Part shown: piece by piece, positions 21,384 through 31,016 of the stretch
Layout: each line of letters starts with the position of its first letter
Position numbering within the stretch: position 1 is the first letter of the stretch
Source: Sporisorium sorghi
Lineage: Eukaryota; Basidiomycota; Ustilaginomycetes; Ustilaginales; Ustilaginaceae
Assembly (NCBI GenBank): GCA_023212695.1
Contig: JALCCG010000053.1
Location: 36,811 to 100,810, forward strand
Direction: 5' to 3'
DNA: 64,000 bases
Notes under the pieces: model-generated
The model's database searches: none
What the model saw: the letters and a program-made list of their open reading frames with translations, nothing else
Told to the model about the DNA's origin: nothing
Translations under genes and position numbers: made by a program

Positions 21384-24300
21384 ATGTTTGCGCCTCCTGG
21401 TCAGCATCCTCCCAGTCGCCCGACGTCGGCAGCGGCACACCACCAGCAATACGAGCACCAGCTCCCTCGCAGCAACTCCTTCTCCTGGAAGCCAGAGCTT
21501 GGTCTGCCACCACCTCCGAGCGAGATCGATGCTCTCGGCGACTCTCTCGATCATGCCCTGGTTCACAACTCTCGTCCTGCCTCTCGCGCCCACTCGATCT
21601 CCCCCGCGGCTCGCATCCCATCTCGTTACGATCACGAGTTTGGCGGCCTCGAGGATCCCACAGAGCACCGCGACCGCATTCAAGACCACATGAACATGGT
21701 CACCAAGCATCCCAAGGTCAAGATCGATGTGATTCTCTCCAACAACATCTTTGAGGCAGGCGCTGCCATCAGCGGCAAGGTCGAGCTCACTTGCACAACA
21801 GGCCAGAGGCTCCGCCTCGGTCAGATCGCTATAGAGCTCGAAGCCGTAGAGCAGCTCACCTCGCGCGACCATGCAGCTACCCAGCTCTTTCTCTACAACC
21901 GCACCATGTTCCAAGGCGACAATTTGCCACCTTCTAACGCCGTCTTGCCCGCAGCCCCCATCAATGGATACTGGACCGCCCGCAAAGGTCGCACCTCGTT
22001 TCCCTTCACCTTCCGTCTTCCATCTTCCGCCCCGTCATGCGTCACGTTCGCCGGCAATGCTTCGCTTCGATACGGTCTCAAAGCAACCGTGCAGACGTGG
22101 TACAACGACGAAAAGATGATTGTCACCGCTCGACGAGAGGCTTTCGTCCTCGAAAAGTGGGCCGACCAGCTTCATCCCCGATTCCGCGAGCCCGTCGAGG
22201 TCGTCGGCGACACTCGTCTCTTCATGGGTGGTAATGGCGCCGTCTGGCTCGAAGCGGGTATCACCGAGCAGCTCTTCTGGGGCGGTGGTCAGCTCCACAT
22301 CCGATGTGGTATCAAGAACAACACCAAGAGGCACCTCGCCGGCATCAAGGTCGCCTTGGCGCGACGACTCATCTTCCCCGTCGGCAGTGCTGAAGGCTTC
22401 CACGACAGCCCGGACAAGCTCTCTCTCGAGCCACGCATCACCGAGATTGTCCACGACCAGATCTTCAAGGGCCGCGAGTACGAGTTTGCTCCGCACGCCG
22501 AGTCTGTCTGCGCAGTGGCGGTGGATGTTCCGAGGGACCTGCGCACCATTCGCAAGACGCGGCTGTTCGAAGTGCGCACCTTTGCTTTCGTCAGTCTCTT
22601 GCTCGGCTCGTTTGCCAAGGATCTTACGGTTGAGATCCCCATATATGTGGCACACACGGCGAGCGGGCATCCCCCGGCTCAGCAGGCTCCTGAACACCTT
22701 CACACTGGACCTCCTATGCATTCGCTTCCTCAGCGTCCTAGTTCGTCCATGGCTCATGACGTCCACCATCACCTACCAAATCCTCACGATGGCCATCACG
22801 CACGAGCACATGCCCCGCAAATGGACGCAGGCATGCTCCAAATGGAACGTCTGGCCGCTGAGCGAGGATGGTCTCCAGCACCCATCATGCCCGGTTCTGG
22901 ATTGCATGCTGCCAACTCGAGACCCGCCAGTACGGCGCCAGGCATGATCCAGCTGCCTTCTCAGTCTCAGCCGTTCTCACTGAGCCCCGATGGCCACCTG
23001 CAATGGAACCCGGCGGTCAACAGCTGGAACGCCAGTAGACTCATGTCTCCTGCAGCCGCCACCGGTCACTCGATCCAGCGATCTGTCAGCGCTGCACCGG
23101 ATGTCTTCCATAACGCTGCACCCTCACACTCGTACACAGCGCCTGTGGATCCTGTCGCAGCTTGGACGGCATCTCAGCGGGCCATGTCCACCTCTCCAGG
23201 TCCTGCTGCTTTCGCGCAGCACGCCAACTTTGCTGCCCCTCCTCAGACAGCAGGCGTGCCTTTCCCGCCCACCGCATCTGCACACAGTGCCGATCGTCGA
23301 GCCTCTCTGCCTGCTGCAGGACCCTACGGCGGCGCGCTACCTCCGCACGCAGCATACCAGGGTGCGCCACAGGAAAGTCTTCCGCATATGCCAGAACCAC
23401 AGAGCATCATTCACGCCGCTCCAAGCATGCAACAATACTCTGCTCCGCCGCCCCAGCCGCAAGTTTCACCATACTCGGGAGGCGGAGGAGCGCCTCCCAT
23501 CGCCGGTCTTGCAACCATCGAGGAGGACGGCGAGTCCCAGGCCGGAACGATCAAGACTCTGCAGAAGCTGCCCACGATCGGCAAGACGGGCACAAAGGGT
23601 GCAAACGGCAACAGCGTCTCGCGCAACAACATCGAGCAGTTTGAGGCCATGGCTGAAGCCGAAGAGGATGAGGAGGCGGTCAAGAGGCAGATGATCGCGA
23701 TGGGCATGCAACCAGACGAAGACGCTTTTGCTTCCAGCGCGAGCAAAATGCAGGATGAAGAGGCCAAGGCTCCAGCGCAAGCACCTGAATCGGTTCGACT
23801 TGCTTCCACGAGTCGACGCACAGAAGCCTCCCACGCTTCGTCGACGGGCACGTACAGGCCGAAGGCCAGCGACATCTTCCAGCTCGCCGCCGCTGCGGAG
23901 GAGCCTGCTGTGGCTGCACAGAAGATGAGCGAGCGAGTTGGGCCCTCAATGGTGAACCTTGAAGGCTCTGACTCTGCAGGAACCAAGCAGACGAGCGACA
24001 GCCGAACACCGGCCGCTCGTTCTGTCGTGTCACTAAGACGCTCGTCGTCGTCTCAGGGAATCGGTCTGCAAGCGCTTGAGACCAACCTCGTGCGATCCAC
24101 CACGCCCAAGATCATGACCATGGCCAACGTCGCTCGAGCCGAGAGCTCTTCCAGCCCTCTAGCCTCTCCGCCCGCCGTGTTTGACGATTCGACCAGGTCG
24201 CGCAAGAACAGCGCGTTGCGTGCGGCCGCTCTTGCTCGGGAAGAAGCCGAGCGTAAGAGTGCCGAGGAGCAAGCGCGGGCTGCGGCGGAGCGCGAGAGGC

Positions 24301-26300
24301 AGGTGCACGCCGAGCAGGCGCGACAGGCGGCGGCTGCAGAGAAAGAGGCTGTGCAGAAGGAAGCTGCGAGGGTTCGAGCCGCCGAGCAGCAGAGGCTGGA
24401 GCGGGAGAGGATCGCGGAGCATGCGCGCCAGCAGCGTGAGCTACGGGAGCAGCAGGAAGAGCAGCGACTCAAGGCGGAGGCCGAGCGCGTTCAGAGGGAG
24501 AGGGAGAGGAAACGTCAGGAGCAGGAGGAGATGGAGCGACGAGCGCGGAAAGCTGCAGAGGCCGAAGCTGCAGCCGCAGCTATCGAGGCTCAGGCTGCGG
24601 CGGAGGCTGCCAAAGAGTCACGTCGCATGGCCAATATCGCCACTATCGACAACAACAAGGCCTCTAGCTCCATTGCTCCTTCGGTTCCCTCCAAGACCAC
24701 AACGCCGATCTTGGCTGCTCCGGGCAGAACGAGCGACCAAGACCGGATCGCGCTCAAACAGCAAGCCGTTCACCGCATCGACGGCTGGCTCTCCAAGGCC
24801 GCTAGCCCGAATCCATCGCACATGAACTCGCCAGGCACCCCTAGCGCCTCGGTGCTGTCGGTGATGCGGAAGGACGAGCCAGCGACATCTGCCTTGCGCG
24901 CCGCCGAGGCTCGCTCGCCTTCGCAGGTGATCAACCCGCTCTGGGAAGGCGCATCTGCTCGTTCTCCACAGATAGGAAGCGCGATGCCAAAGTCTCGCAC
25001 CATGGCGGATCTCGCTTCGTCCAAGGTGTCGGCTGCGGCAGCTGAAGCGCCTCGAGGTGACGAGGAGCCGATCCCACAGCTGTCGGCTGAGCTGAGAGCG
25101 CTCGTCGACAGCTCCGAGATCCGACCTGCTCGCAAGTCGGGGACAGCGCTCAAAGAGCATCCCATCAGCCGCCGTCTATCTGGGCTTGGATCGACGGACA
25201 AAGCGAGCACGGCGGCGGTGGTACCGAGTCCTTCTTTTACGACGATGTCATCACAAGTCAAGCGTGAGCGACACACTTCGATGCCGTCGTGGCCTCGACC
25301 TGGTCTGCCTGTCTTTGGCGCTGCTACGAATGTTCCATCTGCTACGCCTGCAGGTGCGGCTGCCGCTGCTGCATCGACCGGCACGGAGCGTCGTCTCTCG
25401 CGCAACCCAGAGGCACGCGAAGTCGGAATCCCGTCGCGAGTGGAAAAGACGCTCATGGCGCCGACTTCGAGCAAAGAGGAGACGAGTTACGATGCACGAT
25501 CCGCGCGTGGCGGTCGAGGAGGACGCGTTGCTTCTGTCGCCCAGCTGTGGTCCAAGATTGCTGGCGATGATGAGGTTGACGCAGCTGATGCTAGCCGCGG
25601 ATCTCTGGCAGCGCCTCAGGCGAGTTCAGAGCCTCGCTCTGCTTCGCCATCTAACACGTCGACGGTGAAGCCCAAGCCGCGACGTTCGTCGTCGGCGACG
25701 GGAGGTGCACCTGCGCTGGATTTCAGCAAGAAGGCCATGACTTCGCCGTCGGCAGCATCGGTCGGTGTGACCGCCATCGCGGCTACGTTTGGAGGCGCAG
25801 CCAAGTCAGCGAGCCCGGAATCGCTCAAGAGCTTCACAGCGCCACAGTTCCTCAACACCAGTGCTCCCAAGCCCGTCTTTGCCACTGCGGGCGATCGGGC
25901 TGCCAAGCCGGAGAAACGTCCGCTTCCCAAACCGGTCCTGCAACCTGGAGCCGTACCTGCCCCGCAACTCGTGCGCCCGACAGCGATGCGAGCGCAAAAG
26001 GCACCCGCGTCCGAACGCACCTCCTCGCGCCGAATAAGCACCCAGCTCCTCTCGACGTTCGAGAAGACCAATGAGGAGCCCGAAGCAGCATCAGCATCGG
26101 TGCGCGAGATGATGGGCAAGGTGGCGGTCGACTCGACCATCCTAGGCGCTCTTCAGAATGTGGACAATGGCGCGGGTGGGCACGACATATCGACTTGGCG
26201 ATGCGCCGATGGGTCAGAGATCAAGATGAGCGGCCGAGGCACGACCAAGGCGATCGGCGAGAATAAGCTCAAGAGCTTGCGGGCTGTGTGGGGCAGTTGA
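21384..26300 (+). CDS. Large arrestin-like (alpha-arrestin) protein with coiled coil
   Basis: The 1638-aa product starts at the ATG at 21384 (MFAPPGQHPPSRP). The N-terminal third has an arrestin fold: KVKIDVILSNNIFEAGAAIS with GKVEL near residue 110, ARKGRTSFPFTFRLPSSAPS, and GNASLRYGLKATVQTW. The arrestin C-domain is at about residues 285-420 (GQLHIRCGIKNNTKRHLAGI, KTRLFEVRTFAFVSLLLGSF, LTVEIPIYVAH). Alpha-arrestins in fungi are adaptors that recruit ubiquitin ligases or transport machinery to membrane cargo. The remaining ~1200 residues are mostly disordered, interrupted by a charged Ala/Glu/Arg coiled coil at about residues 945-1080 (AEEQARAAAERERQVHAEQ). No clear PPxY motif was noticed, although Pro-rich segments are frequent. 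The last ~40 residues (HDISTWRCADGSEIKMSGRG) look conserved but were not recognised. It is a single exon. Confident as arrestin-like; the specific paralog is not known. Confidence 0.85.
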   Translation: MFAPPGQHPPSRPTSAAAHHQQYEHQLPRSNSFSWKPELGLPPPPSEIDALGDSLDHALVHNSRPASRAHSISPAARIPSRYDHEFGGLEDPTEHRDRIQDHMNMVTKHPKVKIDVILSNNIFEAGAAISGKVELTCTTGQRLRLGQIAIELEAVEQLTSRDHAATQLFLYNRTMFQGDNLPPSNAVLPAAPINGYWTARKGRTSFPFTFRLPSSAPSCVTFAGNASLRYGLKATVQTWYNDEKMIVTARREAFVLEKWADQLHPRFREPVEVVGDTRLFMGGNGAVWLEAGITEQLFWGGGQLHIRCGIKNNTKRHLAGIKVALARRLIFPVGSAEGFHDSPDKLSLEPRITEIVHDQIFKGREYEFAPHAESVCAVAVDVPRDLRTIRKTRLFEVRTFAFVSLLLGSFAKDLTVEIPIYVAHTASGHPPAQQAPEHLHTGPPMHSLPQRPSSSMAHDVHHHLPNPHDGHHARAHAPQMDAGMLQMERLAAERGWSPAPIMPGSGLHAANSRPASTAPGMIQLPSQSQPFSLSPDGHLQWNPAVNSWNASRLMSPAAATGHSIQRSVSAAPDVFHNAAPSHSYTAPVDPVAAWTASQRAMSTSPGPAAFAQHANFAAPPQTAGVPFPPTASAHSADRRASLPAAGPYGGALPPHAAYQGAPQESLPHMPEPQSIIHAAPSMQQYSAPPPQPQVSPYSGGGGAPPIAGLATIEEDGESQAGTIKTLQKLPTIGKTGTKGANGNSVSRNNIEQFEAMAEAEEDEEAVKRQMIAMGMQPDEDAFASSASKMQDEEAKAPAQAPESVRLASTSRRTEASHASSTGTYRPKASDIFQLAAAAEEPAVAAQKMSERVGPSMVNLEGSDSAGTKQTSDSRTPAARSVVSLRRSSSSQGIGLQALETNLVRSTTPKIMTMANVARAESSSSPLASPPAVFDDSTRSRKNSALRAAALAREEAERKSAEEQARAAAERERQVHAEQARQAAAAEKEAVQKEAARVRAAEQQRLERERIAEHARQQRELREQQEEQRLKAEAERVQRERERKRQEQEEMERRARKAAEAEAAAAAIEAQAAAEAAKESRRMANIATIDNNKASSSIAPSVPSKTTTPILAAPGRTSDQDRIALKQQAVHRIDGWLSKAASPNPSHMNSPGTPSASVLSVMRKDEPATSALRAAEARSPSQVINPLWEGASARSPQIGSAMPKSRTMADLASSKVSAAAAEAPRGDEEPIPQLSAELRALVDSSEIRPARKSGTALKEHPISRRLSGLGSTDKASTAAVVPSPSFTTMSSQVKRERHTSMPSWPRPGLPVFGAATNVPSATPAGAAAAAASTGTERRLSRNPEAREVGIPSRVEKTLMAPTSSKEETSYDARSARGGRGGRVASVAQLWSKIAGDDEVDAADASRGSLAAPQASSEPRSASPSNTSTVKPKPRRSSSATGGAPALDFSKKAMTSPSAASVGVTAIAATFGGAAKSASPESLKSFTAPQFLNTSAPKPVFATAGDRAAKPEKRPLPKPVLQPGAVPAPQLVRPTAMRAQKAPASERTSSRRISTQLLSTFEKTNEEPEAASASVREMMGKVAVDSTILGALQNVDNGAGGHDISTWRCADGSEIKMSGRGTTKAIGENKLKSLRAVWGS

Positions 26301-26886
26301 TTTGCGTTTATTACATGGTATGGCATCTTGCACATCATCATCTCATGGACTCTGTTGCATGCAATGAACGATCGTTTCGCAGAGCATGGTTGCCTTGTGC
26401 ACGCTTGAAAGAGAGCATCAACCGCGCAAAGGGTGCTGCTCGAAGACTTGTTTTGGCTGAAGGACGGTGGCGCGCGGTGTTTGCGGAGCGGAGAATTCGA
26501 GACTTGGAGAAAGAATTTTCGATTTCCAGGGACCGGGCAACTCAGCACGAGGAGACAAAGCTTGGCAACCAAAAATTCGAAGCTTGGACGGAGCGAAACA
26601 AGATTTTTCCAATCGTGCCTATCGATACGGCCTCGTGAGTGAGTGTTCCTGCAGCTTTGAGGGAGGCGACACTTCTTGGGGCTCTGTTGCGGTCCCCTCT
26701 TCGGTCTCTGCTCTCGTCGCGGGGCAAATGAACTCTCTCGACTGACTCATTTCAAAGGTGGCGCCAATCTTTTGACCCTTCTCTCCATCCAACCATCATC
26801 TTCTCCTTCCTTCCTTCCTTCCTCCATCTCTTTTCTCGCCTTTTCATCTGCTCCTTCCTTTTTCGGCAGAAGAACGCAAGCTCGCC
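26301..26886. other. Intergenic region arrestin-like - SSS transporter
   Basis: About 0.6 kb with no gene. It contains TTCC-rich pyrimidine repeats (about 26806-26824) just upstream of the transporter ATG, probably in its leader. Confidence 0.45.
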
Positions 26887-27292
26887 ATGTTGTCCGTTCA
26901 CCAGGCCAATGCTTTGGTCTACTCGACCCTATGCGGCTTCATGCTCATCGGCCTCTACGCCGGCTACAAGGTCCGCAACACCAACGATTTCCTCGCTGGT
27001 CTCCGAACGCAGAGTGGTATGTATCGCCCCAGATGGCCTCACTGTCGCTCTTTCATTCAGGCCGACTGACTCTCTCTCACATTGGACATCATCGCCTTCA
27101 CAGTCTTCCCGCTCACGCTCAACTGGTTCGCATCAAGTTAGTATCGCGGCTCGCTTTCCTTGCCCTATCTTGAAGTTTTCTTTCCTCGCCCCTCTTCGCA
27201 TCCCACCGCTGCAAACAGCGGACTCGAAAGGATGTGAACGAGGCGGCATGCAGCTCCACGCCTTGCAGTACAGGTACGTTCCCTTCGCAACC

Positions 27293-27366
<74 letters not shown>

Positions 27367-27391
27367 CCCCCCCCCCCTCCCCCCCCCCCCC

Positions 27392-27429
<38 letters not shown>

Positions 27430-30182
27430 ACTTGCTCGATCGTAATCGGTCTTCCCCTCTCCCTTGTCACCTCTGTGGCTCGACGCCTTTTCCCCCTGAT
27501 TTGATTTTGGCCCTCTGTGGCATGTCGGCCTGCATTGCTGCCGATCGGAAGCACGACACGACCGCTGCACCATTCCCTCGTTGCAAGAAGGAATGCTGCC
27601 TTTTACGATCCGTGCCCATGTAGCATCTACATCGACAAGAACGTCCATTCCGAATGTGCATTACAATCCCCTTCTCGAACGTCTCGGCACGGGACCAATC
27701 GCGTACCTCCCAGGATCCAAGACCAACGACTTTCGCCAATTTTTCGCTCGTCACCTCACTGCAAGACGCAACGTGGACGTCACGCCTCATCAAGACCAAA
27801 CTCAATCAGTTTGGCATCAGCTACGGGTGCTTGCGTGTCTGATTTGCAGTCTCTCCTTAGCTTGGTCATTTGACCGATCGACGGCGAGGTTGCAAGTCCT
27901 TGGGTTGGTTCGGTTGTGGCGTGCGGCAAGCTTTACAGCTTGCTCATGCGTCAGAACCACCGACTAGACACGTTGGGCTGAGATTATACCGTCATCGGCA
28001 TCCAACGGCCGTTCCACTGTTCTGTCGTCGTCTCTTTGCCGGTTTCCTGGTATTCGGACAGACAGCACAACGGTGGTGCGGCCAGGATGCTGATATTACC
28101 TGATCGAGTTAGGACTCGCGAAGGGAATGCTGCATGCCTGCTTTCTCCATTCTATTCCAACATGTATTCCCACCTCTGTACGATCTCGACCGGTGGATCG
28201 GTCGCTGCGAGACTCTTGTTGGTGTCCTTGACGCCCTTCGTCCAGATGTTGCTTCAAATGCAACACAGGCGTTCGGGCGCAAGGATATCGGCAATGTCTG
28301 TAGGGGCTGTCCCTGGTTGGGATCACACCACTCCCTCTCTCCTTCAATCGTGCTTGGTGCAAGACGTCGTCGCAGGCTCGAAGTGAAGGGCGGAAGAAGC
28401 AAGCGTACGGTCAGCTGGTTGGTGCAAGGCACCACGTTTCAGCTCGAGCGGCAACATGCTGTTCGAATTGAAAGCTCTAGTTCGACTTCTCGATGTTGGC
28501 AGGACCGGGCGAGCTTTACGAGGGCATTTGCCTAGGAGAAGATCGACCAGTCTACCTGCCTCTTGCTTCATCTCCGCTCTCAACATCGAGCCTGCACGAT
28601 GCTCGTCATCGTCCGCTGACCTACTTACTCACCCACGCATTCTCATCTCCCCCATTCTCGCTTCTTTTCCAAAACAGACATGTCATCGTCGCTGCTGTTT
28701 GGCTACCCTCAGCTCGCCGTCATCCCCAACGCCGGCGTCCTGGGTCTCGTTGCCTACTGCTTTGCCACCGTGGCACCTCTCTGGTTCTTCGCCTGGCTCG
28801 GACCTCTGATCCGACGTGTTTGCCCTGACGGCTTCACGCTCGCCGAGTACATTCGACGCCGCTTCGGGTGGCCGGTCGGTGTTCTGTCCGGTCTCATCTT
28901 TGTCGGATTCATGTTCTGCTTCATGCTGGTCGAACTCAACACGTACGGCTCTGCTGTCAACCTGCTGGGTGGCGTCAATCCCACCATCGCGGCGCTCATC
29001 GTTGCGCTCAGCACTACGATCTACACGGCCTACGGTGGTTTCAAGGCTTCGCTCTGGACCGACAACGTCAACGCCGTCATTATCCTGATCTTCATTGTGA
29101 TCGCTTCGGTCGCTGTGGGTGTCAACCTCGACATTGACCACGCCCGCGTCGAATCGTCGGGTCTGCTCAGGCCGCAGCAGCTCGGTGGCGAGCTGTGGTA
29201 CATTCTGCCTGCTGCTATCATCTTCAGTCAGATGTTCAACCAGGGCTTCTGGCAGCGTGCTTTTGCGTCCAGGGACAACAAGACGCTCTACCTCTCGGTC
29301 ATTTTTGCCACCATCCCGCTGTTTGCCGTCTGCATGCTCGTGGGCATGGCGGGTCCCTTGGCCTGGTGGTCGGGTCTCTTCAACGGTCCTACCGCGGAGG
29401 ATGATGGCTCGCTCACGTTCTTCTACATCCTAGCTACGCTGCCCAACTGGGTTACGGGTATTATTATCGTGCTCTGTGGCTGTCTCAGCTCGTCGGCGTA
29501 CGACACCTTCCAGTCGGCGCAGATCTCGACGATTCAGAACGACGTGTTCTTGGGACGACTCAACATTTGGTGGTGCCGAGCCATTCTGGTGTTGATCAAT
29601 GTTCCTTCGGTCGTGCTCGCCGTCAAGAACATTGACATTCTGGAGGTTTTCTTGATCGCCGATCTGGCTGCTATCGCCTGCATCCCCGCCTTCCTGCTCG
29701 GTCTGGTTCCGCAGCTCTACTTCCTCAACGGCGTCGACGCTGTCGGTGGCGCAGTCGGTGGGTTCTTCACGGTCTTCCTCTTCGGCACCGCCTTCTTCGG
29801 CAGCGCCTCCGAGGGCATCAAGCTCATCGGCCTGCCCAACGGCCTCTACGTCGACGACTTTAGCGTGCTCGGCGCATTCTTCGCCGCACCGCTCGGCAGC
29901 TTGGGCTGGACGTTTGTCACGTTCGCCATCCGCGCCGGTATCACGTGGGTGCACTGCCGCTACACGGGCGCCAAGTTCACCGTGTTCGAGTACCGCGAGT
30001 TCGACGTGTCCAAGTTTGCGCTGCCCGAGGACAGGCCTGCGGACTTCAATGGGATCCACGGCAGTGGCAACCCGCACGATGGGCACAAGTTGGAAGAGGC
30101 GGAGGATGGCGCGCCCCAGCTCAAGAGGTATGCGTCCGAGGGCGGGTCGAGTGGCGATGTGGTGCCGACGATGGGCAAATGA
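26887..30182 (+). CDS. Solute:sodium symporter family transporter (Dur3/urea-permease-like), three exons
   Basis: A polytopic membrane transporter of the SSS family; fungal members include the Dur3 urea and polyamine permeases. Proposed exons are 26887-27016, 27104-27136 and 28678-30182, giving 555 aa. Exon 1 encodes the first membrane helix and KVRNTNDFLAGLRTQS. Intron 1 (87 nt) is GTATGT...ACAG. The 33-nt exon 2 encodes VFPLTLNWFAS, and intron 2 (1541 nt) is GTTAGT...ACAG. Exon 3 continues NMSSSLLFGYPQLAVIPNAG. Joined, this gives the family pattern LTLNWFAS-x-M-x3-LLFGYPQ. Further motifs are LGPLIRRVCPDGFTLAEYIR, LVELNTYGSAV, TAYGGFKASLWTDN and SSAYDTFQSAQISTIQND. A hydrophilic C-terminus ends TMGK. 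An ATG at 28680 in exon 3 could tempt annotation of a shorter, helix-lacking protein. Substrate is not determined by sequence. Family is secure; exon 2 is well supported. Confidence 0.85.
27294..27429. repeat. 136-nt nearly pure C tract inside transporter intron 2
   Basis: The plus strand is all C except G at 27366 and T at 27378 and 27392. Poly-Pro and poly-Gly frames across it are artefacts of the tract. It lies 157 nt after the donor of intron 2. Confidence 0.9.
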
Positions 30183-31016
30183 GTGAAAGTGGTTCGAGTT
30201 CAACACTTGAGCCGCTCGTCTTGATATGGAGTGCGGAGAGGTTTGGGTGTAAGGTTCGACGTGCTCGTCTTGCCTTTCTCTGCTCGCTCGTCCCCTCGAC
30301 CTATACTCCATCAGCTTCCCCTTACACTACCCTCGCCTTTCTCATCTTCCTCGCCTATTAGGGTGCCCACCTCTTTTCTTCACCTCCCTTTCTCATCTCA
30401 CTCCCTCGGCCCTAGCTTTCCCCTGACTTCATTCTTGCCCCGGTTTGCACTTGGAATGCTCCGTGTTCCCAAAAAGTACCTCTCTCGTCTGAGGGAAGGT
30501 CTCGCTTGCTTCTCTTCCCCTTCTCTCAGGTTGTCAATGTCACACCCTCCCTCCGTATCCCTCCCCGTCTCTTCCCGCGGTCCTCAATGTCATGTCTTCC
30601 CTCCTTCCCATCAGACAGATGTGTGGCTCAGTTCGAGGTGTGGTTTGATGCTTGATTCACTTCGACGTGTGGATGGGGTCAATGCGTGGTTGCCTGTGAT
30701 GCTTCATTCAGTGCGATGCTCGGGTCAGTGTGCACATGCTGCCGATCGATCGTCTTCTTGAGCCCATCGCCATCGAGAGACTAATCCGGGCCGTGGTCTG
30801 GGAGGCAAAGATGCCTGGCGGGAGCGTCTTGAAGCCCGAAATGAGAGGCGGCCCTCCCGAACGGAGCGGCTGAGCAGTGCCGTTTCACAGGTGCGCAGTG
30901 TTGGCGCACTGCGTCGAATCTCGCGTTCCAACCCACGCGTGCCGCCGCCGCCGCCGCCGTCCACGCTGCCATTGCGGACAACCATGCCGTGTGGCAATGA
31001 GAAGCCTTGCGTCCCG
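30183..31016. other. Convergent 3' region between transporter and Rtr1-like gene
   Basis: About 0.8 kb without a supportable gene; pyrimidine-rich in the first half. Confidence 0.45.

Noticed and set aside
27133..27648. Poly-Pro and poly-Gly proteins over the C tract
   Set aside because: They arise from translating a homopolymer inside an intron.
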